Assembly: GCA_001931875.2 (NCBI GenBank)
Contig: MSJH02000813.1
Location: forward strand, 124,001 to 188,000
DNA: 64,000 bases
Reading direction: 5' to 3'
DNA from: Byssochlamys sp. IMV 00236
Taxonomy: Eukaryota; Ascomycota; Eurotiomycetes; Eurotiales; Thermoascaceae
Shown here: positions 25,134 through 38,000 of the stretch, in pieces
Position numbering within the stretch: the first letter of the stretch is position 1
How the letters are laid out: every line of letters starts with the position of its first letter
Program-made: the position numbers and the translations under genes
The notes under the pieces: generated by a model
The model's database searches: none
Seen by the model: the letters and a program-made list of their open reading frames with translations, nothing else
Told to the model about the DNA's origin: nothing

Positions 25134-26585
25134 ATGTCACAAAACCATCTTCCTTCCCAGGCCGCTCACAGCAAGGTCGAAAATTCCAACCTTTTCGCGG
25201 GCTCTTCCTACCCAAGCTCGACAGCCACAGAACGACGACATTATTCTTTCGACGCCGATTCCGAGATCTCGCCCTTCGCCCAGACGAGATTCTCCATGGA
25301 TTACGACCAGACAGAAGGCCTAGGCGGCCTATCTGTGAGCTCGTACGACAGTATCGAGGATGAGCGCACTTCCATCGATGCCAGATCGTATCATTATCAC
25401 CGTAAGTTATTATGACTTTACGCGAAAAGTAGCGTCTGGCATTGTCCTTTTCTTTTCCCGTCATCTGGCTCGCTCTTTCTCTCAAGTACTTCTTGCCAGA
25501 TGTGCGGTCAAGGCCCAGCCTTTGTCTGGGACAGATTGTGCCAGTAGGAAACTCCTCGAGCATGGACTTTGTCTTCCGGATGCATCTGCACTGGCCGCCA
25601 TCTGGTCGCCCATCTCATTCTTCCCTGTCCTGTTGGCCAGTCCCAATATCACACATGTCCATCCTGATTGCCTATAAAACCAATTCGCAGTGCTATTTTC
25701 TGGCTTGCATTCCCTTCCCCACATATTGGTCCAAGCAAGCACGCAATCCCGGGTTGTTATTGCCCAGCGATGATCGCCTGCGCTCAGCCGTCGCTTACCG
25801 TCGCAGCCCGGGGGTGTTGATAACTATATGTCAATCCGAAGAAAGGGATTGTTGCGCGGAGATCATGAAGCTCTTCTTTCATTTCAGGAACTCAGCTGCG
25901 ATTTAGTCGCAATTCAGTTTCATTGTTCTACCCTGTGATGATATCTCATCCCTCGCAAAACGAACGCTCGATGTCTGTTATGTCCAAATCACGCATATGC
26001 TTACAAGACCTCTTAGCAGGCGACAAGTCTTTGAACTATCCACTACCGGATCAGATGGTACCAACATATCCTCATCACTCAATGTACCCATCTGTCCCGT
26101 ATCAAATCGATGATCTAGGCCATCCTGGAAACTTGACACCATCCGACGTGTCATCTTCCATCTCGCCTCCAAATGGCCAGCTCGGAAACACGAGGTACAG
26201 CATCCAGCCTCCGAGTGATCGAATTGCCTCTGCACTCAGCATCGAGGAGCAGTCCCGCATGGTTGCTGAAGAGGACAAGCGACGCCGTAATACGGCAGCC
26301 AGCGCTCGTTTCCGCGTGAAGAAGAAGCAGCGGGAACAAGCTCTCGAGAGAACTGTGCGGGAAGCTACCGAACTGAACGCGACTCTCGAAGCACGCGTTG
26401 CGCAGCTCGAAATGGAGAATCGATGGCTCAAGAACCTACTGACAGAAAAGCACGAAAACACTGTTAAGATGCCACCGCCTCCCGATAGCAGCAACACCCC
26501 GCCTGTTTCGCAAAGTACGTCGAGCACCGCAGCGCCCGCTCCCAAGAACATTCAGCCCAAGAAGGGTGTGGGTACCGATATTTGA
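25134..26585 (+). CDS. bZIP transcription factor, CYS-3/MetR-like
   Basis: This is a leucine-zipper DNA-binding regulator, possibly of sulfur or amino-acid metabolism (inference). The last exon, ending at 26585, encodes the basic region EEDKRRRNTAASARFRVKKK with invariant Asn and Arg, then a heptad zipper ending ENRWLKNLLTEK, and a Pro/Ser-rich tail. This basic region matches the CYS-3/MetR group. The first exon is 25134-25401 (89 codons plus one base, Ser/Tyr-rich). The second exon could start at 25888 (good TTTCAG acceptor, 486-base intron), at 26018, or at 26032 (630-base intron). All three keep the frame, giving roughly 270-320 residues. A shorter form starting at one of the Met codons near 25938-25980 is also possible. 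Confidence 0.75.
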
Positions 26586-29500
26586 AGAAAGAAATCAAAG
26601 TTCTCTCGAATCTTTTTGTGTTCCCGGAGTTGAATTGGAGTTGGTTTGACCCTGCATTCAGGGAGGCGACTACCTGATGTGGTTACGCTGGGTTGTATAT
26701 ACTAGACACGCGATGCACGCGTGATCTTTACGGAAGGCAGGTTATAGCTTTGGAATTAAGTGTTCAGGTGGACGTGCGGTTGCAGTTGACTAGTGGATTC
26801 ATCGCCAGCTGGGTGATGGCTTCCTGGGTTTGCTGAAATATGGGGTTTGGCGGAGAGGTTTTTTACTATTCTGCCTTGCTTTTTTGTATACGGTGAATGG
26901 TGGCTACACGTCTTTGCCTCGTGCTCATTCCCTTTACGACGACCACTTTATCTCGTGGAGCAGAGAACTCAGCTATCTAAGCTTGAGAAGATTAACTATA
27001 ATTACTTATATAGCCTCGACGAATATTGGTCGATTCTCGGCTTTCTTGCCATCGTCCATTTGCCCTTCATCTTCCGACGTAGAGAGACATACGGTGATTG
27101 TCATCATCGATGAGCCTCCTAGCTGTACCCTGCGCTGTAACATTGCGTCACAGCTTGAGACCTTGGGTCTCAGTTTCCATCTCACCATGATCAGCCCTGA
27201 TCACGAAGGAGGAGAGAACAGAACTACTGCTGCATGGGCGAGGCAATTCGTGGCAGGCAACCGTAGGTTAACTGTATACCCTCCAAAGCTTCCATCCCTT
27301 TGCTGGGGGTTTAATTCCATGTGATCACGATGGAAAGTACGGATGTCATCCAAGAGCGATAGCAATATGTCCAAGACCTTTCAACCTCCAGAATTTAGAA
27401 AATCAACCAAGGTTTTCCCAGCCTTTCTCCATTTGTCTGGATATCTGTCTGGTCGATTTTAAGTACTCTGAAAACCCTAAATAGATATTACACTTGCTAA
27501 CTTCGACGACATTGCCCGCTCATCATTAAGCCATCTACTACCTCGTTTTTTGCCTCTAATCCACACCACCCTTGACTTTCTACGATCTACAGAACAAATC
27601 CAAACCGCTCAAAGATCATTCAAGACATCGTCTCCACCACCTGGCACATTTCATGTACCTAGTATTCCCAAGGGGAGAGCTGAAGGAAGCCAGCTGATGC
27701 ACGCGATGCAACACACTCACTCACAAATCACGCCATCCCTCCGCATCATTGTGTCTTCGATTTTTTCTACCCATACATACTGCATCACCTCATAAGCTTG
27801 GTATGTACCATCCAGGAAGGAAAAGGCGTGATCCTCAGTGCATATCCTGTCATTTTTTAACTGTGCAGATCATCTTTTTGCGCTAGATGATCGAGGGATT
27901 ATTATTAGTTAGCTCTGATCGCTGTTCATATCTCTGCAGCCCGGACTCGACTATAGGTAGGTAGGTAGGGCTGGCCGTCCGGACTCCGGCACATTTCCCT
28001 TCCAGGCTTCCAAAGAAAAGGAGCGCTGTATTTTCGGGACTTTGCGGGGGTTTTCTAGGTCGTCCCGGACCTTTTCAGGGTGTCGTAACTGTTAACTGTA
28101 AGGGCGTAGGGCATGGTAAGCTTTTTTAACTATTATTTCTTGTGTCCGTTTTGATCTATATAATCACTGTTCTTTTCTCATCGTTTATAATCTATTTCAG
28201 TAACGAGATAGGGTGAATTGCAATAGCAATGTATCCAGCAATAATCCTAAAACCCATTGGCGCATAGTATGCGCTGATTATTTTAAAAATTTCATGGACC
28301 CTTTAGGTATTAGTGAAATTCGAAAGGCGTCATGGTTCTAGACTAGAAGACCGATAAGGTCGAGCAGTAGTATACAGTACAAACGACTTAGAATGGAAGT
28401 AATAATATAGCCAAGAGTCCAATTTACAATATATGCATGCTCATTAGGCAAATCAGACTATATTCGATGCTCCATCCATCCATCCATCCATCCATCCGTG
28501 ACGGAGAGAACAGTTCCTCTGCAGTTTCTTTTTCATCTGATTCTTCCGTTCCTCCTTCAGTGGCTGCCACTACCGTTGAAGCGTCCCCGCAACCTAAACT
28601 TGACACTGTCTGCTCTTTTCAACTTGGATAAAAAGCTCTCCTTTAGTAAAAAAGTCTATTCAAAAGTGTAGTAAATGACAGTATTATATTCATCCTGATC
28701 GCTAGCTGGCGCTGCAGGATGCGATAGGTACTTTGTAGTCCTCCATATACTACAGTTTCAGGTGACTAGATACTGCACCGAACCCCTGACGTTATATAGT
28801 AGGGGAGGAAAAAGTGAGGCTATGTAATTACGATATCAGGGATATTAATTCGGGAATAAGGATCCACGGATATAATTGTTATTTTGAAGGAAATTAGGAA
28901 CTGAGTAAGGGAAGCTGATGGAATCAAGGGACAAGGTATGGAATAACTTGGATGTATATATGTATATATATACTAAGTTCGGCGATATTACTTTTAATAG
29001 GAAGAAATAGTGATTTCCTTCCATGAGAGCTAGACATTGAAGATAATGTTCCTAGTATAATGTATAGCAGAAACGCACTTTTGTAATATGCTATGCCTTT
29101 TAAGTCTCGTGATTTTCTCTAAGACTTCTGTTTATGCAACGAAGAAAGATGCCGGATCATGTAATCACGCAGTCAAGAAGGACGGGATCTATTCTGCTTC
29201 AGTGAGCACTCGTGAAGGATATGAAGTGAATAATGTCAGCTAGAGCTCGAATTTTACGTTGCATGTTTGGGATCCTGTACTTCATTAAATCCGCGTGGAA
29301 GAATTTAATATTGAACTTATCTATGGTATGAAGGACAGCTACCTATTCAATCAATCATAAAGGGGTTACCAGGTCGGCCGTCTCGGGTTATGAGCTTGTC
29401 TGAAATACTGTACCATACAAAGAGCTTCTCTACTCTTGCATATCTATCTAGTCGATAAGAACGATAACAGCTCTAGGAAAACCAGGCGATTCGATACGAT

Positions 29501-30022
29501 TGCATACTCACCACGGAAGGCTTCCGCCAAGCAATAGGGTATATCTACAACCGTCGCTATTCTTCTTCTTCTCATCCTCATTCTTGTTCTATCATCTACT
29601 ACTACACCCCATAACCACATGTTATGCGATGATTTCAAGACGAGCTTTGTCCAGATATAAGCGCATTATTCCCTGCCAAGATTCAACTCCGCTCCCCACT
29701 CTAGAACAAGCCAAGCCATACGGGAATCTGCTACAGTTTCCGGTCGGTGTCGTTCGGCATTTCCGCTGATAACGATGCGCAATCCTTATCAGATATCACC
29801 AATCATGCGGGGAGGGATGGGATGGGATGTTTTATCAGGACCTGAGTAAAGGTTCTGTTATATATTCCTCCTCAGAATTTTTCTGGCAGAAAATATTATC
29901 AACGTCGTAGGCTATATGTGCTCCTAGGATATAAGTGGTGTCACTGCATTTTATATTGATCGATCTTCGCGTACTTAGGGGCGTTATATCTGCACAAAGC
30001 CTCTCTCTCTCTGGTTTCCACG
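26586..30022. other. Gene-poor region of 3.4 kb
   Basis: I find no supported gene. A 164-codon open frame at 26830-27324 starts with TTG and has no recognisable motif. A (CATC)n microsatellite lies at 28471-28497. AT-rich sequence dominates from about 28.1 to 29.5 kb. The last 200 bases are the promoter of the dioxygenase gene. Confidence 0.5.
28471..28497. repeat. (TCCA)n microsatellite
   Basis: About seven tandem copies of a four-base unit (TCCA/CATC). No gene overlaps it. Confidence 0.85.
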
Positions 30023-31049
30023 ATGCCACACGCTCTACCGCAGCTCCAACGGATCGATCGATCTGAACCGACAAAGATCATACAGGCCATCATCGATGAT
30101 GGATGCTGTATAATTAACAATTTCACAGACAAGGAAACGGTCGATGCGGTAAATGCCGATACCAGACCGTATCTAGATGCTGATAAGCCATGGAAGGTAC
30201 GTTTACAACATGGACTGATGAACCGCAGGACCATTTCATTTCATTTTTTTTTAATACCTTGCAAGTTAACACTGTGATCGGATCCAGGGAGATCTCTACC
30301 CTCCCGAGACTCGTCGCTGCACAAACCTCGGAGGCAGGAGCGTAAACGCACGCGAAAAATGGATCATCGACCCTTTAATCCGCCAGCTCACAGCGACGTT
30401 TGTCGATAAGACAACGCAGAATTACTATGGATTGAGCAAGCATACGTATACCAGCGAGGCAGTTGTCTCCGTTGCTCTAGCGATGGAAATCGGCCCAGGA
30501 GCCAAGGCACAACGGCTTCATCGCGACGACAAGAACTATCACATGGACCATGAAGACCAGACAGAAACCGGATATCGCTTGGGCTCTGATGTCGAGTTAG
30601 CGTTTCTGATCCCCGGTGTAAAGACGACTTTTGAGAATGGCGCAACGCAAGCTATACCCGGGAGTCATCTCTGGGGTTCCGACAGGGCACCCAAGGTCGA
30701 GGAGGTATGCTATGCGGAGATGGATGTGGGAGACGCGTTTGTCATGCTCGGTGGGACGTATCATGCAGGGGGAGCGAATATTACCCAGAATGAGAAGAGG
30801 ACTGTGCATGGATTATTTTATGTCAGAGGGTATATGAGACAGGAGGAGAATATCTATCTTGTCAATAAGCCCGAGGATGTTCTGACTTGGAGTCCGGAGG
30901 CGCAGAAGGTGCTTGGATACTCTGTCTCGAGTCCGAATATTGGATTTGCTGATTTTCGCCGGCCCATTGATTATCTGAGGGGGGATACTACGGATGATTT
31001 TATTGGTGATCTGGATCCGTCGCAGGAGCCGAGTAAGAGTGAAGCGTAG
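30023..31049 (+). CDS. Phytanoyl-CoA dioxygenase (PhyH) family Fe(II)/2-oxoglutarate oxygenase
   Basis: This is probably a hydroxylase or related oxygenase; in fungi this family often acts on secondary metabolites. Two exons (30023-30196, 30288-31049) give 311 residues, a normal length. The iron-binding facial triad is visible as His136-x-Asp138 in LHRDDK and His217 in TYHAGG. Arg229 in NEKRTVHG is the likely 2-oxoglutarate anchor. GATQAIPGSHLW is the typical jelly-roll segment before the distal His. The 91-base intron has a GTACGT donor and CCAG acceptor. No biosynthetic backbone gene lies beside it, so the substrate cannot be guessed from context. Confidence 0.9.
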
Positions 31050-32070
31050 GTAGGTAGTTGCTAGATATTTCCCAAATAGGGAATCACGCAACTTGACCCA
31101 AGTTCAGTTATGCTGTAATGTGTCCACCGCATCGACAAAAACAGAAAATGAGAAAGTGAGGAAGTAATTTTTCTTGGAGGACACTGTATTTTGTATCACG
31201 ATTGATGGGTTTTCTGACTCCCTAACGCAGATCCCTTGGCTGGTCATCCTGGGCCTCCTGGGCGAGATCGAATTGGCCTGCCATGCCACTCCGCTGAGAC
31301 CGTCCTCTACAAGCAGCAGAAGCGTCAATAGCTTCGTTTCATTTATCCTGCAGAAAATCCATTGTCAGTATTACCGAAGACCTAGGTAGTAAGTTAATTA
31401 AGTTACTGGCATTTTATCATGACGTAATTGACCATGACATAGTTAATTAACTACTCTAACTAACTACTTTGATAAGTAAGTCTTAGAATCTGAGCCATTG
31501 GATCAGACGCATAGATATATTATTCTTATTAGAAAAGGACAGAGAGAGATAAGACATATGATTAAGACTGATTGATTGATTAGAGTATTAAGTTCGTTCG
31601 ACATTAATAACAACATGAAAAAAGCCAGCCTCTGGGCGTCGTAATTCCCATGTCCCTTATCCTAGCCTAGGGAAAAAAGAACAATATCAAATCGGGATAG
31701 AATAGAGACAATTGCAACAATAGACGTAAAAAGGTGCGTATGTATCATCCGTCGGATCACGAGGAGGGGGGATAAGGAGAGAGGTGTCTTGGATCCCTTC
31801 CTTTTTTGGAGTTCTGGAATTTCGGTCTCTGTCCGGTAAAAGAGAGACTGAGAACCGAAAAATCTGGACAGAGAAATCATCAAACACGGCGCGAAACCCA
31901 CAGGACATAAAGTGACATGTTTGTCACGAGGCTGTGCACTGCGACCAGTGACGGTCGATGAGGGACAGAACGAGAGTGAGGTAGGTACTATTACAGGACC
32001 AGTGATAATAGCGAGTGGAAGAAGCGGTCATCTGACAGTCATAGAAGAGTGAGCAGAGGGTAGGATAGGC
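31050..32070. other. Convergent intergenic region
   Basis: This holds the 3' regions of the dioxygenase and pilA. It is AT-rich with TTAATTAA-type words around 31390-31460. The pilA 3' untranslated region may be several hundred bases long. Nothing else is recognised. Confidence 0.55.
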
Positions 32071-33543
32071 TTAGGCGGTGACGATGGATTCCCTCTCCTC
32101 TACGCGGCCACGCTGCTCTCCGTTGGCGCCAGCCACCTCGATAGGCTCCTCGTCTGTACCGTCTTGGTATTGCTCGTTTTCTTCCTGGTTGTAACTCGGG
32201 TGCTGGTCAGCCGGCAGCCAGGAATCTCTGTCTCCCCTCATGGGCTGATCCTGGCTGGCCAAGTCCACCCCCTCACCGTTCTTGGACGCGTTGTTGCGGC
32301 GGCGCTGGGAGAGGGTGCGAGAACGTGTCGACAAGCTCGACCGGACAGCAGCCTTGGAGGTGACCCAGTTGGTGAGGGCATCCTCGCAGTCCTGGATGAT
32401 CGCCTTGCTGGCCTCGTAGCCATCATAGGCCTGGCGGGTCTCTCCGGGAGTCACGGGCGTGTCATCGATGAGATCCAGGAGATGCTTTCCGTAGCCGGCA
32501 ATGATAGCAACCTTCTCACAATGTTCGCGGAGAGCATCGAACTGGTAGTTCATGGCAGCCTTCAGCTTCTCTCGTGTGATGTTGGAGAGCTGAGCCTCAG
32601 CGACCAGGGACTCGGCCTCCGCACGAACCAGCTCCTGCTCGAGGACGACGATCCGGGGGGAGTTGGGCTCCTTGTACTTGAGCTTGGCAATTTCGTCGGT
32701 GATCTTTTGCTTGCCTAAATGAGGAAGGATCTGTTAGAATCGTAGCATTCCAGACGTGGTTAGAAAAAAAAAAAAATCTAAACTTACGGTCTCTGCTGGG
32801 CTGCACAGAAGCCTCAATGTTGCGAATGCTCTTCATGGTAATGCGGTACTGGTCATAACGGTCGACGAACTGGTCCTCGAGCTCTCCAATCTCGTAGATC
32901 AAGACCCCCAGCTTATCAGTGACGTCGGAGACATCCTCATCACAGTTCTCGCCCCAGATGGAAAGTTGTTGCTACAGTGAGGAAGGACCGCGTTAGCATC
33001 CACGATCTCTTGAAGAATACCCAGCATCATAATCATCCCCATAAACACATACCGCGACTTCCATCCTCTCTCTTCCCACCAGTTCCATGCTGCGCATGAC
33101 GTTCTTCTCCATCTTCACCAGTTGCGAGAGCTTCTTAGCCAGATCCGGTCCGAAAGCGCCGGCGGCCGACTTGCGAAAAGCATGGCCTGCGTTGTCACCA
33201 CCTGTTAGTTGATCCGTGAGCGATCTATAGATATCTCCCGTTACAGCTGGGGATCCCCCCTCCCCCCGCGGTCATCTCCCCAGCAAACGGACAGAAACCC
33301 CATGCCATTGAGGGCCAGCGCAGATGCACTTCCGCCGCCCCAATGACCGGTGAGGATCGACCACTTGTGAGAAAGGAACCCGGGCGAAGGAGAGGAGCTC
33401 GCAACAACACGACGAATGGACTCACCAAAGCCACCCTTTCCGAAGATCCGACCGGTCTTGGTCGACGATGGCGGAGGCGGTGGGTTCTCCAGCTGGGCAG
33501 CGGTTGGAGCGCGCGTCTGGCGCATAGAATACGTGCGATGCAT
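32071..33543 (-). CDS. pilA: Eisosome core protein PilA (Pil1/Lsp1 family)
   Basis: This BAR-domain protein shapes plasma-membrane eisosome furrows. Four exons on the minus strand (33543-33426, 33186-33053, 32971-32788, 32714-32071) give 359 residues. The N-terminus MHRTYSMRQTRAP, then GKGGFGHAFRKSAAGAFGPDLA, is the conserved Pil1/Lsp1 start. The BAR core spans about residues 45-260 and includes QQLSIWGENCDEDVSDVTDK, DQYRITMKSIRNIEASVQPSRDRK and YQFDALREHCEKVA. The tail is acidic and Gln/Glu-rich. All introns are GT-AG and in phase. I chose ATG 33543 because it gives the conserved N-terminus; an upstream in-frame extension to 33615 is not conserved-looking. Confidence 0.96.
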
Positions 33544-33927
33544 GGTGGATGCTGGCTGGTCTGCCTTGAGGGCGGGGTTCGATGGAAGGATAGCTGGACT
33601 GAGGTAGCAAAGCAAGGATGGTTGGATTTATCGAATTGCACCGAGCGTCCCGTGAAGACACTGCGCAGGAGTGACGTGTGCGAGGAGGGGGGGGAAGATA
33701 TGGTTTTCTGGGTTGGTAGCAAGACCAGCAATCCGGATGCGATGATGAGTGTGGTAGAGCAGGGCAGCTCGACGGAGCTGGGCGGAATCGACAAGGCGAT
33801 GTGATTAGTTCACAGCCAGTACCATAAGTAAGACGTGGAATGCTGTCAATTGCGTCTGTCAGAGCAGATGGGAAGCTGGAGATAGACTGAGCGAGCGTTG
33901 ACGGACTGACGGGGATGATATAAAGGC

Positions 33928-33947
33928 TTCTCTCTCTCTCTCTCTCT
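33928..33947. repeat. (CT)n dinucleotide run
   Basis: About ten CT units. On the pilA strand this is a GA-rich tract about 390 bases before the start codon, so it may be promoter or leader. Confidence 0.8.
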
Positions 33948-34128
33948 TGAACGTCCCAGAGCAGAGCCGCCGGTGACGTCGGCGACCGCTCGGCTAGTTG
34001 TCCCAATGCGGCTGCGCTGCCCAAGCTGGACGGAGACGGCAGATCATCAATGGGATTACTGGAAGTTGGTTATTATCTCAGATGGTCATGGGATGAACTG
34101 CCTAGATAGACTCGATTTGTCAGAGAGG

Positions 34129-34149
34129 AATTAATTAATTAATTAATTA
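34129..34149. repeat. (AATT)n run
   Basis: About five tandem AATT units in AT-rich intergenic sequence. Confidence 0.8.
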
Positions 34150-35096
34150 GTTAGCTACTACGTTGACTATAATATCAATTCAGCGTCGACGCAGGAACCT
34201 CTTGGTGACGGCAGATCTCCGGGGTAACGATGGCGATCGCGATGGCCCTACGAGAAGACTATCTATTTAACTACATGACATGGGTGATCGATGATCATCA
34301 GTTCGTTTACTTAGTTAAGTAGTCAATTAATCAGTTCTCATCGTCTACTCTAATGTAATAATATTGTTACATCCTCTAGTTAGTGATAATCTCTCGAGTA
34401 TCTCCATGTCCGTCCGACGTCATCATTGGCCTTTCCCGTCGCCGACGTCATCGACCGTTTCCCATTCCGATCCGCTGGAAAGAAAGCAAAAAAAAAGAAG
34501 AAAGAAAGAAAACGAGGAAAAGATTCTCTACCAAGCACAACTACGATGTAGAGTACGGAGCAATGAGTTCATAAAGAGAAAGGCGGCCAATCGATCGTCA
34601 TGGCCTTCTTATGGTAGCTCGTTGGTAGCAAGGCAATTGGCAGACATCTTCTCGTGGACACACAACCCCAGGTGTGGCATTGGAATTCCCCACGGTGCGT
34701 TCGACTGACCCTTGGACAGCTCGATCACAGCCTTGGTGGAGAAGAGGATCCAATCGTCGTAAGGCTTTTTCGATTCCGGAGTTGGTCTCCGTCTGGAGAG
34801 TAATACACTAATATTCCAGGGAGAGAACAAGCAGCTGTCTGTCATCACTCAATCTCCACAACGCAAATGAACCCAGCCATCTTGGCCAGCCCTGCAAGGA
34901 AATCAGTAGTTGCAGGGGTTCCAATGTCATCATATACTAGAAACTTTCAAGCCAGAAAGATCATTGTCCAAACTCCAATAAATGGCAAAAGAAAATTATC
35001 ATAAATTTTGCACACGGGACCGGCGGCTTCTATGCACATCCCGACCCAACAAACGCCATTGCTATGGACCTCGTACGAGTATTTGTTGCATAAGGT

Positions 35097-38000
35097 TCAT
35101 GATCGCTCCCTACTCGCGGCGGTCTTCCGTCTCTTGGTGGGAGCAGCTGTCTTGGAGCTCTGTCCTCTCCGCGGAGCCCGTCTCTTGGGCCGACCCTGAG
35201 ACCCATCGTGTGAACCCGTTGCTGGGTTCACGCTGGCCTCACCATCGGGCCGGTCTCCATCCGCTTGGCTGACATCCGGTTCCTCCGTCTGAGGCTGCTG
35301 TCGACTTTCAGCTTCCTGTCGTAGTCGGCGGAACGCCTTCTCCATCCGGCCTTTGCCATCAGGCCGCACCCGAGGCGCAAAAGCACCAGCCCCCTGCGTG
35401 CCGCTGAAGAAATTCGTAATATTGGACTGGGTGCCTTCCTGTTCTCGCTGGTTCATATCACGAATAACGGGGACCAGCACCTCGTCCGTCCGCTGCTGGT
35501 CCCATCCGATAGTCGCCATGAGGAAGTTGCGCAGCGCGTTCAGATCAGGCACGCCCCATTGGAAAGGAGAAGGATCCGAATCGACTTCCGGTTGCAGGTA
35601 AGCAGTGTCCACGTGGCGGTCAGGGAAGGAGGGCGGCAGAAACAGCTTCGATGCATGCTTCTTAAATTTCTTATAAAAGGCGGCGTGGGGGTCATCAGGA
35701 ATCTGTACCCCCATCTGTACCTGCGTCCACCAGTCTCGAAACTCATCGAGAGAGGCAAACTCGGTCAGAATCTCCAGGGCAGTAACAGGGCCCGCACCAG
35801 GAATGCCCTCCGTGTAGTCACTCCCCAGGAGGTGTGCAAATTGAATCAGCTTCTGGCGGTCCAGCGCATATTCCTTTTCCAGGTCGGACGCCAGGTAGCA
35901 TTCAACATACTTGCTCTGGTTGAACATGTTCTTGTAGACACGCGTTCCCCCAAACAGAAAAATATCACTGTCATCGGTCACGATGCCATCGACAAGGCCA
36001 AGAGAGACCAGCTCGGCGCACTGTGCCTCCGCCTCCATGGGTGCGGTGATGTAGGGAAGCCCAAAGAGAGTGAGAAGCTGTTGGCATTCTGTGACCATGA
36101 TGTGAGACACCTCGTCCGCGTCCCGGCGATCCTTCTTCTGCTGAGATCGCAGCTGTTTCAGCTCTTCCTCGTATACGAGGATATTTTCCGCCTGGCTTTT
36201 AGAGTTTAATGTCGAAGCGAATCGGGCGTGCTCCTCCGCCTCAGCTGCAAGCTGCCTCATCAGATCTTCGTCCTCTGGATCAGAATAATCTTCTGCCTCG
36301 TCAACCAAAACGTCCATTGTCTCTGGTATATATTCCTCAGATTCAGGGGGCACTTCAGCTGCTGGAGTCGATTCCGCAGGAGGAAACCCCGCTGCACTTG
36401 CGGCAGATACCTCGACATCCTCAAATTCTGCTGAGGGCGATCGTTCTTCTTCGTAGCTCTCATCCCTGGCTGTCAGGCTAGTAGATCCCAGAGGCTCCTC
36501 CTGGGCGTATGGAAAGTTTTCATCAGCGGCCTTCTTCGGTCCATCGTTAGGAACATCGGTCGCGGAAGATGCCACAGCCCGCCTGATTTCAGGCTCTTCA
36601 GCAATTGACTTCGTAGACAATGGTGGTTCCGCCCTGATCTTTTCAGCTATATCACCCATGCGGACGGGCGGCTTCGAAGCCGTTGGTTTGGGCTCCTCGT
36701 GCAGACGCTTGCTATCGTCTCCCTCAAGGTCGACTACTTCTGTCGAATCAGGCATCTTATCGACGTCGATAACTCCCGGGGACTTGTAATCAGTCAAGAA
36801 CTCGTGCTCCGGGTTCGCAGCAATTTGTCGATATGTCTCCAAAGACTTCTCGCCTGCTTCTTCGTTGATGAAATCCCTCTTAGCCTCATCGCTACCAGAA
36901 AACCAAGGAGGCAAAGGTTGTTTCTTTGGTGTCTTTGTCGTTTCGCTGACCCGCCTATCAGACTCCTTGTCGGTCCCAGTATGTTGAGGTTTCTTTTTCA
37001 TGCTTATTTTGAGAGACTCAAAGGGCAGAGGTCCCCCAAATGGATTGTCAATACGAGGAGCAGCGGATTTGGGTTTCGGTTTCGGTTGTGATTTCTTGGA
37101 TCGCGCGAGTGCGGATGCGAAGTCCATCTCATCATCACTTTCAGGAGGGGACACTACTGCCTCAGCTCTATTAGCTGGCGGAGGAGCTGGACGAGCAGCC
37201 ATAGGCTCTTCAAGGACCAAATCATCCTCTGGAACCTGGAGGGACATCTGAATAGCTTTTTGGAGGTCTTCATCTTCGCTTTCCATGGCTCCCTCGAAAA
37301 GCTCATCATCACCAGTAGCGCCCTCTACAAAAAGAGAGTTGTCATCAATCTCTTGTAGTAGCGGTTCAGGTCTTGTAGCAATTTCCTGTGCATGACGGTT
37401 CAAAGACTGATCAAAGACTCCCTCCCGCAGGGCTGGGATCTTAGGAAGCCTATTCAAGCCCTCGACGGGCACATCCTCGAAGCCATCCTCGTCATCAGTC
37501 CAATCTTCATTCTCCGCTGCCTCCTGCTGATCATCGCGATCAACATCGATCGGTCGCTCTCTGTGGCCTTCATTACCCACGACACCAAGAGCCCATCCGC
37601 CCTCAACATCATTGTTCTTCACCAATACATATTCTCGACCACGCTCTCCGGCAATTCTCTGACCCGCCGTGTTTCCGTACATGGCGTCCTCTCCGTTCAT
37701 ACCGTTGATGCTCATTAGTCGTTGCGTAAGGTCATTCCGTTCCTTGACACGTTCGATCTGGAACTTAGAGAAGGCCATCCGATCCGGGAACATGATATCC
37801 AGCTGTTCCTTGGAGTAACCCATTCGGAGTCTACTGCGTAGCCTGGCCGCATTCAAGATGTTGTATCGATCAGTCGCAGGTAGACTGAGGAAGAAGGGAC
37901 TATCAAAATCGATTTTGGAGAAGTCATAGAGGTTGATTTCTTCCCCAGAGTGAAATTGCCGCGCATACTCTTCGAGTTCCTCATGCGACATGATACGGGG

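Larger units (their letters stand above)
33544..35096. other. Intergenic region upstream of pilA
   Basis: This holds the pilA promoter and leader and the rad2 3' region. A CT run (33928-33947) and an (AATT)n run (34129-34149) occur. Open frames up to 200 codons overlap the pilA first exon on other frames and are shadows. Confidence 0.55.

Noticed and set aside
26830..27324. 164-codon open frame on the plus strand
   Set aside because: It starts with TTG, has no family resemblance and no supporting splice context.
32164..32718. 184-codon open frame on the plus strand
   Set aside because: It is entirely antisense to the last exon of pilA, which is a clear gene.
35559..36209. 216-codon open frame on the plus strand
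   Set aside because: It is antisense to rad2, whose nuclease motifs are unmistakable.
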